A DNA stretch of 64,000 bases from Clostridium massiliamazoniense (GCF_001403635.1 NZ_LN879466.1:62001-126000), one strand, 5' to 3'. Numbered from the stretch's first letter, positions 11,401 through 20,574 are shown. Program-made: numbers and translations. The notes: a model not told the origin generated them from the letters alone.

Positions 11401-14400
11401 AGATAGTGCTTCAATGGAATATCATCCAAATAGAAAATTAATCTTAGAGAATATAGAAAGAGCACAGGATATTTTAGATGATATAAACTTAGATCAAAAT
11501 ATTAAAGTACTTAATCCAATGATAATTAATTCAGGTAATACTATAGGACAAAGTAATAACTGGCAGGCTTTAGGTGTTTCAGCTAAGCCGGGGGATAAAG
11601 TTAATGTTTATATAGGTTCAACAAATCCTAATACTAAATTTGAACTTGCAATAACGCAATATTATGCGGAGAGTGGAACAGCTGTAAAGACTTATGATAT
11701 GGAGTTGGTTCCAGGGAAGAATGAAATAACAATTCCAGAATCAGCTTTTCAAATGGATTATGAAAAAGGTGGAAATTTATTCATAAGATTTAAATCAAAT
11801 TATAGGGAAAATGATGTAGTTAAGGTTAGAACAAGTGGAACAACTAAAATACCACATCTTAATTTAAATAAACTTATAAGTGATGAAAGCAAAGAGAAGG
11901 AAAGCAAGGCAATCATAAGAGAATATATAAAAGAGCTTAAAAGTCACGTTTCTAATCTTCCTAAAATGTATCCAAGTAAAGAGGACAAGGAAAATAATAT
12001 TTATACCTATGACCCAATGACATCAATACTTAATAGTACAGAAATTGAGGGAGATAGAATAACTTTATCACTTGCAGCAAATCAAGTTTTAAATGGAATA
12101 ACTTCAGGACTTTCTAGTGAAGATGAACAGGTTGAAAGAGTTTATAAAACTCTTCTTGCTTGGGAACAAATAATGAAAGTTTCTTATTCACAGCAAGGAT
12201 TAATAGAAGCACCAATAGATTTTGACGGGGATGGAGAAATAACAGATAAGGCTTTAGAAACACTTAATGGAAAGAGTGAAAGAGCATTTTATAATCAAAA
12301 TAAGGTTCCACAAAATCGTATTAATATTAAGTATCAAAGAATGTTTACTGGGGCATTTATGTATGCTTCAGGACATCATGTTGGAATAGGTTATGGTTCA
12401 GTACCTTCAATGATGATGGGAGTTCCTTTTAAGGTTAACAGTAATGGTGAACTTATAGATAAAGAAGATGGCTCATTATTTGGATGGGGGATTGGACACG
12501 AGATAGGACATGTTCATGATAGACCAGGATTGACAAAGGCAGAGGTAACAAATAATATACTTCCACTTATAACACAAACATTCAATGATGTTAATGAGTC
12601 AAGATTAGAGGAAGGTACTTACAAGAATACTTATGATAAGGTAACATCCGGTTCTATAGGTGGACCAAGTGGAAGTACAGCACTTGCTATGTATTGGCAA
12701 TTACATCTTGCGTACGATAATAACTACACTTATGAAATGCTTAAATTAAATTCAGATGCAGATATAAATAATGATACCATTTACGCTAAAATTTATAGAG
12801 CAGCTAGAGAAAATGGAGTAGCACAAAATGAAAGTGGCTATAATCAATTTAAACAAAGCTGGATTATGAGAGCATCAGATGCAGCAGGAAAAGATTTAAG
12901 ACCATTTTTCCTAGCTTGGGGAATAGAAGCAAGTCCAAAGACAAATGAATATTTATCTTCAAAGAAATATCCTGTTGAAGAAAAGAAAATACAATATTTA
13001 AATGATTCTGCTAGAAGAAAAAGACTTGCTGCAATAAATTCTAATAATATGGGATTTATTCAAATGGCTAAGGATACAAAGGTTGTGGCTTCTTTTGGAA
13101 CAAGTAAAGATAATTTAGAGGTTCAAAACAATTCTTATTTAAATCAAAAAAATGTTCCATTAAAGCTTTCAGTTAATAAAGATACTGATAAAATTTTAGG
13201 TTATGAAATTATAAGGCAAGAATCAACATCAAATGGAATTAAGGAAGCTGTAGTAGGCTTTGTTGAAAGAGACAAAGAAAGTGTTGATGGAATAACTAAT
13301 TATTCAGATTTAATAGATGGGATGAATAATAAGGTATTCACATATAAAATAAAAGCCTATGACTATGATTTAAATGTAACTAATGAAGTTACTGTTGGTA
13401 CGGTTAAAATTAGACATGATGGAAGTATATCTAAAAATACTTGGAGCTTTGAGAGTAATACTATTGGAGCAAATGATGAGGTTACAGATGATAGTGGTCA
13501 TGGTCAAAGTAATACATCAATAAAAAATATAGCTGATAATGATGTTAATACTGTTTATAGTGCGAAAAGAGGAACTGATAATAACGGAAATATCCAAAAA
13601 GGAGATTTATATATAACTGTTGATCTTGGAAATTCAAGACAAGTAACAGGACTTAAATATAATCCAGGAATTCAACCTAAAAAAAGTCTTTTAAAGAAAT
13701 TATTTGGAAATAAAAAAGAAGAATATGTACCAATCAATAATTATGAAGTTCTTATAAGTAATGATAATAAAACTTGGACAAAGGTCCATTCAGGGAAATT
13801 TGATAGTACAAAAGAAAATACTATTTATTTTAATAAGGCAGGTAATTCATCTAATAGTGAACTTTGGGCAAATAATGCACAGTATATAAAATTAGTTGCA
13901 AAAGGTGTTGACACTATGTCCATTGCAGAATTAGATGTAATTGGACAACCTGGAGATAACATAGAAATTGGACTTTCTTTTGATAAGGTAAATTACAAAA
14001 ATGGATTAGGTAAATTAAGTGCTGATTATGAATATGCCGAAGGTAAGGTAATTCCAAAAGGTTCAATAATAGTAAATGGTGAATATAAGGGAGATCCTGC
14101 TTTTAATATTCCTTTAGTATTAAATGAAAATGATGAAAACTTTGCAATTGAATCTCAAGCAATACTGCTTGCAGAAGTTCCAGAGGGAGCTGAGCTTGGA
14201 GAAGTTACAAGTGGTACTTGGATTTATTGGATAACACCAGAGCAACAAGAAAAGTTTATAAATGCAGAAGCCAATATGGTTGGAAAGAAAATAAAGGCTG
14301 AACTTTATAGATTTAATAGTTTAGATTCAAATAATAAACCTGTAGGTCAAAGATTAGTAAGTGATACTTTCTATTTAGACCTTCCTGAGAATCTAGATAC

Positions 14401-14506
14401 TTTACCAGAAATAAGCTTGAATGGTGGACAAGCTAAAAATAAAAATAAGTCAGTAATAAATATAGATTCAAAACTTATGAATAGTGTTGTAGAAGCAAGG
14501 AAGTAA
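8492..14506 (+). CDS. Secreted M60-family zinc metalloprotease (enhancin-like) with dockerin and carbohydrate-binding modules
   Basis: A 2004-residue exported protein. Residues 1-26 are a signal peptide (cut after VYA), then an acidic Glu/Lys/Ser stretch to about 95. A type I dockerin covers about 244-305, with calcium loops GDINGDGAVNKVD and DLNRDQKVD. Fibronectin III-like and discoidin/F5-8C (CBM32-like) modules follow. The catalytic domain carries HEIGH at 1336-1340 and a glutamate at 1369, fitting the M60 motif HEXXH-X(8,28)-E. A further Fn3-like and F5-8C module lie near 1500-1815. M60 enzymes cut O-glycosylated proteins such as mucins; C. perfringens Zmp proteins are the closest relatives known to me. 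There is no wall-anchor motif, so display probably depends on the dockerin. The next gene is a plausible anchor. Confidence 0.92.
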   Translation: MVKKKITAVLATTMMVSQLSPIAVYAKDISSKENEEAKVSLDNNEVKNKEENKIENNKSEEEDKTEDEKIEEVPEDEDKKEEEDSESNENSDESSVTEPYKLKGSLELDMNFSTPIKYKSSEDTKIDILIKNDKGFEGTISLGSNKSSGTIDEGIEYNLRALNGKKKPINGEEELSFYHLSINNLELGNYTVEISGVGYAKAVIPNIEIQNTSKRVIFGTSDKTVLMDNEGKENHSAIKEEYKGVFLSGDINGDGAVNKVDYDLMKAEIKKDDGGKNLDFDLNRDQKVDITDLSYIHTNLDKSLGSAVIVDTNPIINPDNVSIDVDTTNINVKGEIKNILKDNGSTVKLETTNNAPISEENPIAIPINLGKTRMGTTKMETVIIKAPGENAPSKGKVVIPKGNEDGSDLIVDFNESNTKKISQKTANGEALEAITIDLGKQVAVSEVTIKVTGGRGNKNLAEIASVEFINNVYKELPQPKMNIPVINNYTSATAVGNEFMQFKWEHQPNVTAYELKVEKLNDKGEVVSTRKYKTSENFLRIEGDVAGYEIYRVSVQSLSGDEWSSGYKDNQQGYDASKVGSTNLENNSNDKDGKPDNVDENYKPQEWNSETGNLESGASQNGMYGSDSIIELQLVPETAPEGPEGIKAEGLYKGLKVNWKAHKKAKDYDLYYRKVGEGAWTKANDPNEPKYVDSNIENDIPDGVINLKPNEKEDKEELIRNTSYIIKGLDDDQTYELKMTATNHHGTGGLSQTYLGRTENLIGPEMPKYKLINTPKVTFEKGESPVNGIVDIEYSNYSVADHPNGIEDKFVIVDGDYSTYWTSFTWNTSYTSSPKITFDKEYEMDTFMIATRLDAGYGGNAYDYVPVRYFDSEKNEYVNVNGQYSIQNSNGKRYYKVTLDEPIKTKELNVALRIHPMYEPLSSISEIKFYNYDSLEKDVEALFKDELMLELADGVTQEKVDSLRVRANTIDSASMEYHPNRKLILENIERAQDILDDINLDQNIKVLNPMIINSGNTIGQSNNWQALGVSAKPGDKVNVYIGSTNPNTKFELAITQYYAESGTAVKTYDMELVPGKNEITIPESAFQMDYEKGGNLFIRFKSNYRENDVVKVRTSGTTKIPHLNLNKLISDESKEKESKAIIREYIKELKSHVSNLPKMYPSKEDKENNIYTYDPMTSILNSTEIEGDRITLSLAANQVLNGITSGLSSEDEQVERVYKTLLAWEQIMKVSYSQQGLIEAPIDFDGDGEITDKALETLNGKSERAFYNQNKVPQNRINIKYQRMFTGAFMYASGHHVGIGYGSVPSMMMGVPFKVNSNGELIDKEDGSLFGWGIGHEIGHVHDRPGLTKAEVTNNILPLITQTFNDVNESRLEEGTYKNTYDKVTSGSIGGPSGSTALAMYWQLHLAYDNNYTYEMLKLNSDADINNDTIYAKIYRAARENGVAQNESGYNQFKQSWIMRASDAAGKDLRPFFLAWGIEASPKTNEYLSSKKYPVEEKKIQYLNDSARRKRLAAINSNNMGFIQMAKDTKVVASFGTSKDNLEVQNNSYLNQKNVPLKLSVNKDTDKILGYEIIRQESTSNGIKEAVVGFVERDKESVDGITNYSDLIDGMNNKVFTYKIKAYDYDLNVTNEVTVGTVKIRHDGSISKNTWSFESNTIGANDEVTDDSGHGQSNTSIKNIADNDVNTVYSAKRGTDNNGNIQKGDLYITVDLGNSRQVTGLKYNPGIQPKKSLLKKLFGNKKEEYVPINNYEVLISNDNKTWTKVHSGKFDSTKENTIYFNKAGNSSNSELWANNAQYIKLVAKGVDTMSIAELDVIGQPGDNIEIGLSFDKVNYKNGLGKLSADYEYAEGKVIPKGSIIVNGEYKGDPAFNIPLVLNENDENFAIESQAILLAEVPEGAELGEVTSGTWIYWITPEQQEKFINAEANMVGKKIKAELYRFNSLDSNNKPVGQRLVSDTFYLDLPENLDTLPEISLNGGQAKNKNKSVINIDSKLMNSVVEARK

Positions 14507-14572
14507 TTAGAAAAGTTCTAGTATCACAAAGAATGTTTTAAGCTATGGTTTATTTAGAAAGGGGAATTATTA

Positions 14573-16648
14573 ATGAAAAACACAACTAAAGGTGCAATTG
14601 CTGCAGGTCTTATTGTAACATCAGCATCTATAATATCTTATGCCAATACAGGGGCTTCTAAGAAAAGTAATAGTGATGAAAAGAATAATACGAAATTAGT
14701 TTTAGATGTAAAAAAAGTAGATAGTGATACAGTAAAAGTTTCAATAGATAATATAACTGAAGTTCCAAAGGCACTTCAGTTTAGCATAAAGTTAGAAGGA
14801 AATGTAACGTTAAAAGAAGATGAGAGTAGTATAAGAGACTTAATTAATGAAACTATTTCTAATAGAAAAAGTGCATATGCCACTACTAATACTGTTTTGA
14901 CAGATTACTCTTATAATAGTGCAACTAAAGAAATTGATGTTTTAATAACAGCTACAGATTCTTTGCCAAAGACAGGAAATAAGATTGATATATTTGAGAT
15001 GGATATTAAGCCTACAAAAGCTAAAAAAAGTGGAGCAACAAAATATAAGGTTATTCCTGCTGATGTGAAGGATTTTAAATATGTAAGTAATACTAATAAA
15101 GAATACAGTAATTTAGGAGTTTCTTATGAGGAAAAAGAAATAACAATGAATGAGAGACCAAAAATAGAAAGCACTAAGTCTGCTATAAAGATTATAGAGG
15201 GTGAAACACTAGCTTTAACAGAAGCAACTTTAGGTATTACTATGAGCGATAAGGATGGAGAAACCCCTAAATTAGAAGTTAGACAGCCTTCAAAGGGAGA
15301 TGCTGTAATAACAGAATTTAAGGAAGATTTACCTGGAATTTATGAACTTGAAGCTGTAGCAGTAGATAGCTATGGAGAAAAATCAGAAGCAGTTAAGATA
15401 CAAGTGGCTGTAGAGCTAGATAATACAATAAAGACACCACCAACAATTCTTATCAATGGAAAAGAATTAATTGATATTAAATTAAATGCTGGGGATATAT
15501 TTGAACCATTAAAGGATATAAAAGCAACAGATGTTAAGGGAAGAGATGTAAAAGTAGAGTTAACAGCAGATAAGACAATAAACTTAGATCCAGATGTAGA
15601 TACAATATATACATTAACTTATACAGCGACAGATATTTATGGAAATAAAGCAGTAAAGGCAATAAAGTTAACAGTAATAGCTAATAAAGCACCAATTATA
15701 AATGGCGTTAAGAATCATGTTATAACTGTTGGTGATGTTTTTGATCCAATGAAGGGGATTACAGTAACTGATGAAGATAAAAATTTAAAAGTAGAAGTAG
15801 AAAGTAATTTAAATATAAATATACCAGGTATTTATAAAATTAAATATAAAGTTACTGATACAAAAGGAAAGACTACAAGAGCAGAATCTACAGTAACAGT
15901 AAATCCTAAATTAGGAGTAGTAAATAGTGCGCCAGTAATAATAGCAAATGATAGAACTGTTAAAGTTGGAGATAAGTTTAATCCTCTACAGGGGATAAAA
16001 GCTACAGATAAAGAAGATGGAGAGATTAAGGTTGAACTTGTGGAAAGTACAGTTCCAGTAGATAAAAATGGAATTGTAATAAAGGATGGTAAGTTTACAG
16101 TATCATTAAAAGCTACGGATAAAGAAGGGATAGTTACAACAAAAACAATAATAATAACTGTTGAGAAAAAAGAAATTGATACACCAGAAAATCCAGGAGA
16201 AGTAATTAAGCCAGAAAATCCTACACCAGATAAGCCAGAAGATCCAAATAAACCAGAAAAACCTGAAAATAAACCAGGAGATTCAAATGAATCAGGAAAA
16301 CCTGAAGAGGAAAAACCAGAGGGAGGAAATTCAGGAGATACAACTAATCAAGAGAAACCTGTTGAGGGGAATCAAACTAATCCAGGAAATGATGAAAATA
16401 AAAAACCAGGAGATTCAAATAATTTAGATAAAGTTGAAGAGGGAACTCAAGAAAATCAAAGTAATCAAGGAAATACAGAATCAGGAAAAAAAGAAGAGGG
16501 AACAAAACCTGAAAATGTTGAAGGTGAAAAACAAGAAAGTAAGAAAGAAAAATTGCCTAAAACAGGTGATAAAGGTTTATTAGGAGTTATAGGTACAGGC
16601 TTAGCTGCTATAGGTGGATTATTTATAATAAATAAAAGAAAAAAATAG
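14573..16648 (+). CDS. LPXTG wall-anchored surface protein with possible cohesin-like head and Ig-like repeats
   Basis: A 691-residue surface protein 66 bases after the M60 gene, same strand. It has an N-terminal signal peptide (cut near SYA), then a beta-rich domain of about 160 residues (33-200), opening with strands LVLDVKKV and VKVSIDNI. This fits a cohesin-like fold, but that assignment is my inference. Three or four Ig-like domains follow (about 200-535), each with an AP(V/I)I...VGD.F(D/N)P pattern. A Pro/Glu/Asn-rich wall-spanning linker leads to LPKTGD, a hydrophobic helix and a basic tail: a sortase A signal. Pairing with a dockerin-bearing enzyme encoded next door suggests a scaffold that tethers the protease to the wall. 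Confidence 0.88.
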   Translation: MKNTTKGAIAAGLIVTSASIISYANTGASKKSNSDEKNNTKLVLDVKKVDSDTVKVSIDNITEVPKALQFSIKLEGNVTLKEDESSIRDLINETISNRKSAYATTNTVLTDYSYNSATKEIDVLITATDSLPKTGNKIDIFEMDIKPTKAKKSGATKYKVIPADVKDFKYVSNTNKEYSNLGVSYEEKEITMNERPKIESTKSAIKIIEGETLALTEATLGITMSDKDGETPKLEVRQPSKGDAVITEFKEDLPGIYELEAVAVDSYGEKSEAVKIQVAVELDNTIKTPPTILINGKELIDIKLNAGDIFEPLKDIKATDVKGRDVKVELTADKTINLDPDVDTIYTLTYTATDIYGNKAVKAIKLTVIANKAPIINGVKNHVITVGDVFDPMKGITVTDEDKNLKVEVESNLNINIPGIYKIKYKVTDTKGKTTRAESTVTVNPKLGVVNSAPVIIANDRTVKVGDKFNPLQGIKATDKEDGEIKVELVESTVPVDKNGIVIKDGKFTVSLKATDKEGIVTTKTIIITVEKKEIDTPENPGEVIKPENPTPDKPEDPNKPEKPENKPGDSNESGKPEEEKPEGGNSGDTTNQEKPVEGNQTNPGNDENKKPGDSNNLDKVEEGTQENQSNQGNTESGKKEEGTKPENVEGEKQESKKEKLPKTGDKGLLGVIGTGLAAIGGLFIINKRKK

Positions 16649-16733
16649 TTGAATAGATATATACTTAATAACTTTAGTAAGCATATATTTTATAGCAAGG
16701 GAAAATAAAAGTTATTTATTGTAAAACTATTAT

Positions 16734-16762
16734 AAAAAAAGAGCATTTAAGCTCTTTTTTTT
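16734..16762 (+). terminator. Rho-independent terminator
   Basis: AAAAAAAGAGC and GCTCTTTTTTTT form the stem over ATTTAA. It ends the surface-protein transcript. Confidence 0.85.
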
Positions 16763-16802
16763 ATTATATAATATATGGTAGAATATGTATTTTGGAGGGG
16801 CT

Positions 16803-16958
16803 ATGAAAAATAAAAAAGTAAGTAGTGAGTGGTTTAGATTAGGATTATTATTTGGAGTGACTTTTGGAATAATTTTTCATAAGTTAGCATTAGGAATTAT
16901 CCTAGGAGGATTAATTGGATTAACTATTGATAGATTGAATAAGTCAAAAAAGGAATAG
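16803..16958 (+). CDS. Small glycine-zipper membrane protein, 51 residues
   Basis: TTGGAGGGG precedes the ATG. The product has two short hydrophobic stretches containing Gly-X3-Gly spacing (LGLLFGVTFGIIF and LGIILGGLIGLTI) and a basic tail. No family recognised; the start signal and composition support a real small gene. Confidence 0.6.
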   Translation: MKNKKVSSEWFRLGLLFGVTFGIIFHKLALGIILGGLIGLTIDRLNKSKKE

Positions 16959-17029
16959 TATCCAGAACTTAAAGAGAGTTATATGTAGTTGAGGAATTCC
17001 TAGAGCAATAATTAAAGGAGGGATTTTAG

Positions 17030-17311
17030 GTGAGAATCTATGAGTATATATCTAATCAATTTAGTAAACCTAGTGGGGTGGGTGGAATTATAAGTACATT
17101 TGTGATGAATAAGATAAATAGAAAACTATATGAGAGTGTAATAGAAAACATAGGGGTTAATCTAGATGATAAAGTTTTAGATATAGGTTTTGGTAATGGC
17201 AAACTTATAAATGAGTTAAGTTCAATTACCAGTGGAAAGTTTTATGGCATAGAGCTTTCAGAAGATATGGTTATTTTAAATTTATATTATTTTAAAGAGA
17301 CTTTACAATGA
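17030..17311 (+). pseudogene. Truncated class I SAM-dependent methyltransferase
   Basis: GGAGGGA precedes GTG 17030. The product of 93 residues keeps the N-terminal half of a class I methyltransferase, including motif I (VLDIGFGNGKL) and the acidic motif II strand (FYGIELSEDM), then ends in unrelated residues. Family members usually have about 200 residues, so the catalytic and substrate half is missing. I read it as a 3'-truncated gene; the site of loss is around 17265. Confidence 0.75.
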
Positions 17312-17338
17312 TATTTATCTGAGTTTTAGTGAAAGTTT

Positions 17339-17382
17339 ATAGAATTCCTATATATTTTTATCTGGAATTCTATATTTTTTTT
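17339..17382 (+). terminator. Hairpin terminator
   Basis: ATAGAATTCC pairs with GGAATTCTAT over a 15-base loop, followed by T8. Confidence 0.75.
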
Positions 17383-17408
17383 GTTTGACAAAGATAAAAT
17401 AATACACT

Positions 17409-17455
17409 ACTATATTACTTAGATATATAATAGTTAGATATCTAAGTAATATAGT
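17409..17455. promoter_or_regulatory. 18-bp perfect inverted repeat, probable MarR operator
   Basis: ACTATATTACTTAGATAT (17409-17426) and its exact complement (17438-17455) flank an 11-base AT-rich spacer containing TATAAT. The site is 30 bases before the MATE gene and follows a TTGACA at 17395. The MarR-family gene directly downstream of the exporter is the likely binder. This is inferred from arrangement. Confidence 0.65.
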
Positions 17456-17484
17456 AAAATTATAAATAAGGAAGGTAAATATAA

Positions 17485-18846
17485 GTGAATGAAGAAAATT
17501 ATTATCTAGAAAAGGCACCTATTCTTAAGGCGATAGCTAATCTATCAATTCCATTAATGATAGGAATGTCTGTAAGTGTTATTTACAATATTATAGATGC
17601 ATACTTTATTGGAAGATTGAATAATTTCAATATGATTTCAGCTGCAGGATTAGTATTGCCTATATTTACAATATTAATGGCTTTAGGCAGTTTACTTGGT
17701 GTAGGTTGTGGAACTTATATCTCTAGATTACTAGGGGAATCAAATTATAAAATGATTAAAAATGTATCATCATTTGCATTTTATATGAGTATTATTTTTG
17801 GTATTATTTCTATGATTTTAGGATATTTATTTTTAAATGACTTAGTAGGGATTTTAGGAACTAGCAGTGAGAATTTTCTTTATACTAAGGAATATGCACG
17901 AGTTTTAATTTTAGGAGCACCAATTGTTATACTTAATTTTTCTTTAGAACAATTGGTTAGAGCAGAGGGAGCAGCTAAAGTTTCTATGATTGGTACCGTG
18001 TTAAGTTGTGTTATAAATATAATATTAGACCCTATTTTTATATTATATTTTAATTTAGGGGTAACTGGTGCAGCACTTGGAACTATTATAGCTAATGTGA
18101 TAGCAGTTATTTATTTTATAACTTACATGCTAGGGAAAAAGAGTAATTTAACTATTAATATTAAATATTTTAAGTTTGATAAAGAGATTTTTATGAATAC
18201 TTTTAAAATAGGAATTCCTGTATTTATATTTAGTATGTTTTTAATGGTATCAGGCTTAATTATGAATAATGTTGCTAAGTTATATGGTAGTGATGTACTT
18301 GCAGCTTTTGCAGTACAGTTTAGGGTTACTCAATTACCAGAATTTATTTCTATGGGATTTGCAGAGGGAATAGTTCCGTTAATAGCATTTAACTATGCAG
18401 CTAAAAATAAAGAGAGATTAAAGCAATCAGTACAATATACAATAGCTATAATTATACTTGTTTCAATTGTTATTTCAGGAAGTATCTTTGTATTTAGTAG
18501 CGATATAATGAAGGCTTTCACAATAAATGAAAATGTTATTAGATTAGGTTCATATATAATAAGGGTTGCCTTAATTTCAACATTTATAACTGGAATAACA
18601 ACATTAATAACAGGAATTTTCCAAGGTACAGGAAAGGGAACAGAATCTTTCATTATGTCTATAACTCAAGGAATTTTATTTATTCCACTTTTACTAGGTG
18701 GAAGTTACTTATATGGATTTAAAGGCTTAGTTTGGGCATTACCATTAAGTGAAATAGGTACCTTTCTTATTTCATTAATATTAATGCTTATGTCTAAAAA
18801 AGGAGTTTTTGATAAAAGGAATGAGTTAGCTAGTGAGATGAATTAA
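17485..18846 (+). CDS. MATE-family multidrug efflux transporter
   Basis: A 453-residue protein with twelve predicted membrane segments and the MATE organisation of two related six-helix halves. Visible family features are LSIPLMIGMSVSVIYNIIDAY at the N-terminus, the LGVGCGTYISRLLGE loop, and ALGTIIANVIAVIYF. It would export cationic compounds or drugs using a sodium or proton gradient. The start is GTG with AAGGAAGG upstream. A MarR gene follows, and a long palindrome precedes it, suggesting substrate-inducible control. Confidence 0.92.
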   Translation: MNEENYYLEKAPILKAIANLSIPLMIGMSVSVIYNIIDAYFIGRLNNFNMISAAGLVLPIFTILMALGSLLGVGCGTYISRLLGESNYKMIKNVSSFAFYMSIIFGIISMILGYLFLNDLVGILGTSSENFLYTKEYARVLILGAPIVILNFSLEQLVRAEGAAKVSMIGTVLSCVINIILDPIFILYFNLGVTGAALGTIIANVIAVIYFITYMLGKKSNLTINIKYFKFDKEIFMNTFKIGIPVFIFSMFLMVSGLIMNNVAKLYGSDVLAAFAVQFRVTQLPEFISMGFAEGIVPLIAFNYAAKNKERLKQSVQYTIAIIILVSIVISGSIFVFSSDIMKAFTINENVIRLGSYIIRVALISTFITGITTLITGIFQGTGKGTESFIMSITQGILFIPLLLGGSYLYGFKGLVWALPLSEIGTFLISLILMLMSKKGVFDKRNELASEMN

Positions 18847-18977
18847 TTATATATTGCTTTAAAAATGAAAAATTACTAAAATTATTTTTAATATAGTGGT
18901 GGTATAATAAGGGTATTACTTTAAATTATTTTATGAAGGATAAATTTAAAAATAAAGGATATATAAGAGGTGATAAT

Positions 18978-19409
18978 ATGCATCATGATGAATTTACATA
19001 TCAATATTTTTTTAGGGCAATATCTCATAAACTAAAGTTACTTGGTGATGAAAAGCTCAATAAATATGAGTTAACTCACTATCAAGCGTGGATATTAGGT
19101 TATATAAATATCCATGAAAATGAAGGGATATCTCAAGTTGATTTAGAAAAACAAGTTCAGAGAAAAGGATCATCCATAACTAATATGCTTAAGGTTTTAG
19201 AGAAAAATGGATTTATTATAAGGAAGGTAGATCCAAATGATGAGAGAAAAAAATTAATTTACACCTTACCAAAGGCTAAAGAATTAATAGATGAATTTGA
19301 TAAAATGGTTAATGATATAGAAAAGACAATAACCTTAGGTATGACGGAGAAACAAAAGGCTGAATTGCCTGAATTACTTAAGATAATACTAAAAAATTTA
19401 GAAGATTAA
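18978..19409 (+). CDS. MarR-family transcriptional regulator
   Basis: A 143-residue winged-helix protein. The helix-turn-helix segment ISQVDLEKQVQRKGSSITNML is followed by the wing with the family signature DPNDERKK. ATG 18978 is preferred because AGAGGTGA precedes it; an in-frame ATG at 18933 lacks a ribosome site. Gene order points to control of the MATE exporter through the 17409 palindrome. The inducer is unknown. Confidence 0.9.
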   Translation: MHHDEFTYQYFFRAISHKLKLLGDEKLNKYELTHYQAWILGYINIHENEGISQVDLEKQVQRKGSSITNMLKVLEKNGFIIRKVDPNDERKKLIYTLPKAKELIDEFDKMVNDIEKTITLGMTEKQKAELPELLKIILKNLED

Positions 19410-19410
19410 G

Positions 19411-19456
19411 AAACTCTATATAGAATTGTGTAAAAACATTTCTATATAGAGTTTTT
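19411..19456 (+). terminator. Rho-independent terminator (repeat of the 6391 hairpin)
   Basis: AAACTCTATATAGA pairs with TCTATATAGAGTTT, followed by Ts. The loop TGTAAAAACA is also close to that of the 6391 terminator. Confidence 0.88.
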
Positions 19457-19499
19457 ATGTTATACTTAAAAATTTTCTTTAATCTAAGGGTTTTTTCTA

Positions 19500-19742
19500 T
19501 TATTTTTTTGTTATATCATGTGTTACTTCACCATTTTTAACTGTTAATAAAACAGTATTTTTATCAGTATCACTTAAAACAGAAAGAGAAACTTCTTTTT
19601 TGTAATTGGCCTCTTTAGCTTTATTTACAAGTTCTTTAGTATTATTAACTTTTTCATCATTACCACAACTTACTAAGAAAGTACCTATAGATAAAGTTGC
19701 TAGTAAAGCTAAAATTATTCCATTAATTTTTAATCTATTCAT
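19500..19742 (-). CDS. Small lipoprotein of unknown function
   Basis: An 80-residue protein with an N-terminal signal sequence and lipobox LVSC (Cys26), then a short soluble part with Lys/Glu-rich helix and a predicted beta hairpin (SLSVLSDTDK, TVLLTVKNGEVTH). AAGGGGA precedes the ATG. It would be membrane-anchored on the outer face. No family recognised. Confidence 0.7.
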   Translation of the reverse strand: MNRLKINGIILALLATLSIGTFLVSCGNDEKVNNTKELVNKAKEANYKKEVSLSVLSDTDKNTVLLTVKNGEVTHDITKK

Positions 19743-19911
19743 AGAAAAATTCCCCTTAAAATAGCTAATGTAACTTCATTATAATTTTTATGTAAAATTT
19801 TAACAATTAAATATTTTACATAATAAAAATATTATTAAGCAGTTACTTGTAATATAAATAAGTTAAAAATGCTATAATAAATTAAACTGTTGAAGAATAG
19901 GAGTGTTACAG

Positions 19912-20475
19912 ATGATAGACTTTAAAGTGGGAAATAAATTACCTGATGATTTTTTAGGGGCAGTTCCAGAAGGAATGAGTGGAGTATTTTCAGATAGAAT
20001 AATATTTATATTAAAGATGGAAGATTTAGAAAAAGAAGATATAGAAAACTTTAATAAAAATAGAATAGAAATAGATTTATTAGAAATTAATACATATGAA
20101 TATAAAATAGGAAAGTTATATGCTTTTTCTGTATTAGTTGACGGATTCATAGACAATAGTGAAGTTATGATTGATTTTAGAGTGGAAGATATAGAAGAAA
20201 TAATGCCTACATCATTTAAAGGTGAGGGAGGGATAAAAACTATATTTGCTCTAGTTGATGAAGAGGATAATATATTAGGCTTAAGAGAGTTTAAAATAGG
20301 CACAGAACTTAGTAATATAATTTCAGATAAAGCCTATAAACAAAATCAATGTATGTTCCCTAAGCAAGAAGAAGATAAAAATGATTATGTTCTTTTAGCA
20401 TTTCAAAAATTATTTGAAAATGAACCAGAGGAGAATTTGAAACTATTTTCTATAGGGAAAAGTATAATTCACTAA
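19912..20475 (+). CDS. Conserved-looking cytosolic protein of unknown function
   Basis: A 187-residue acidic soluble protein without signal peptide. ATG 19912 has TAGGAGTG upstream; the in-frame GTG at 19903 lies within that site. Predicted secondary structure is alternating strands and helices, with segments IIFILKMEDLEKEDIENF and ALVDEEDNILGLREFKIG. No motif that I recognise. It converges on the urease operon, with a shared bidirectional hairpin at 20541. Confidence 0.65.
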   Translation: MIDFKVGNKLPDDFLGAVPEGMSGVFSDRIIFILKMEDLEKEDIENFNKNRIEIDLLEINTYEYKIGKLYAFSVLVDGFIDNSEVMIDFRVEDIEEIMPTSFKGEGGIKTIFALVDEEDNILGLREFKIGTELSNIISDKAYKQNQCMFPKQEEDKNDYVLLAFQKLFENEPEENLKLFSIGKSIIH

Positions 20476-20540
20476 ATTTAGTGAATTTATAATAAGATTA
20501 ATTTATTTTTATAAATCAATATAAGTGTTTAGAATAAAAA

Positions 20541-20574
20541 GCTGTACTATAGAAAAGAGAAACTATAGTACAGC
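20541..20574. terminator. Bidirectional terminator between the 19912 gene and ureC
   Basis: GCTGTACTATAG pairs exactly with CTATAGTACAGC over a 10-base loop. The T run is better on the minus strand, so it may serve mainly ureC. The remaining bases to 20744 hold no gene. Confidence 0.75.
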
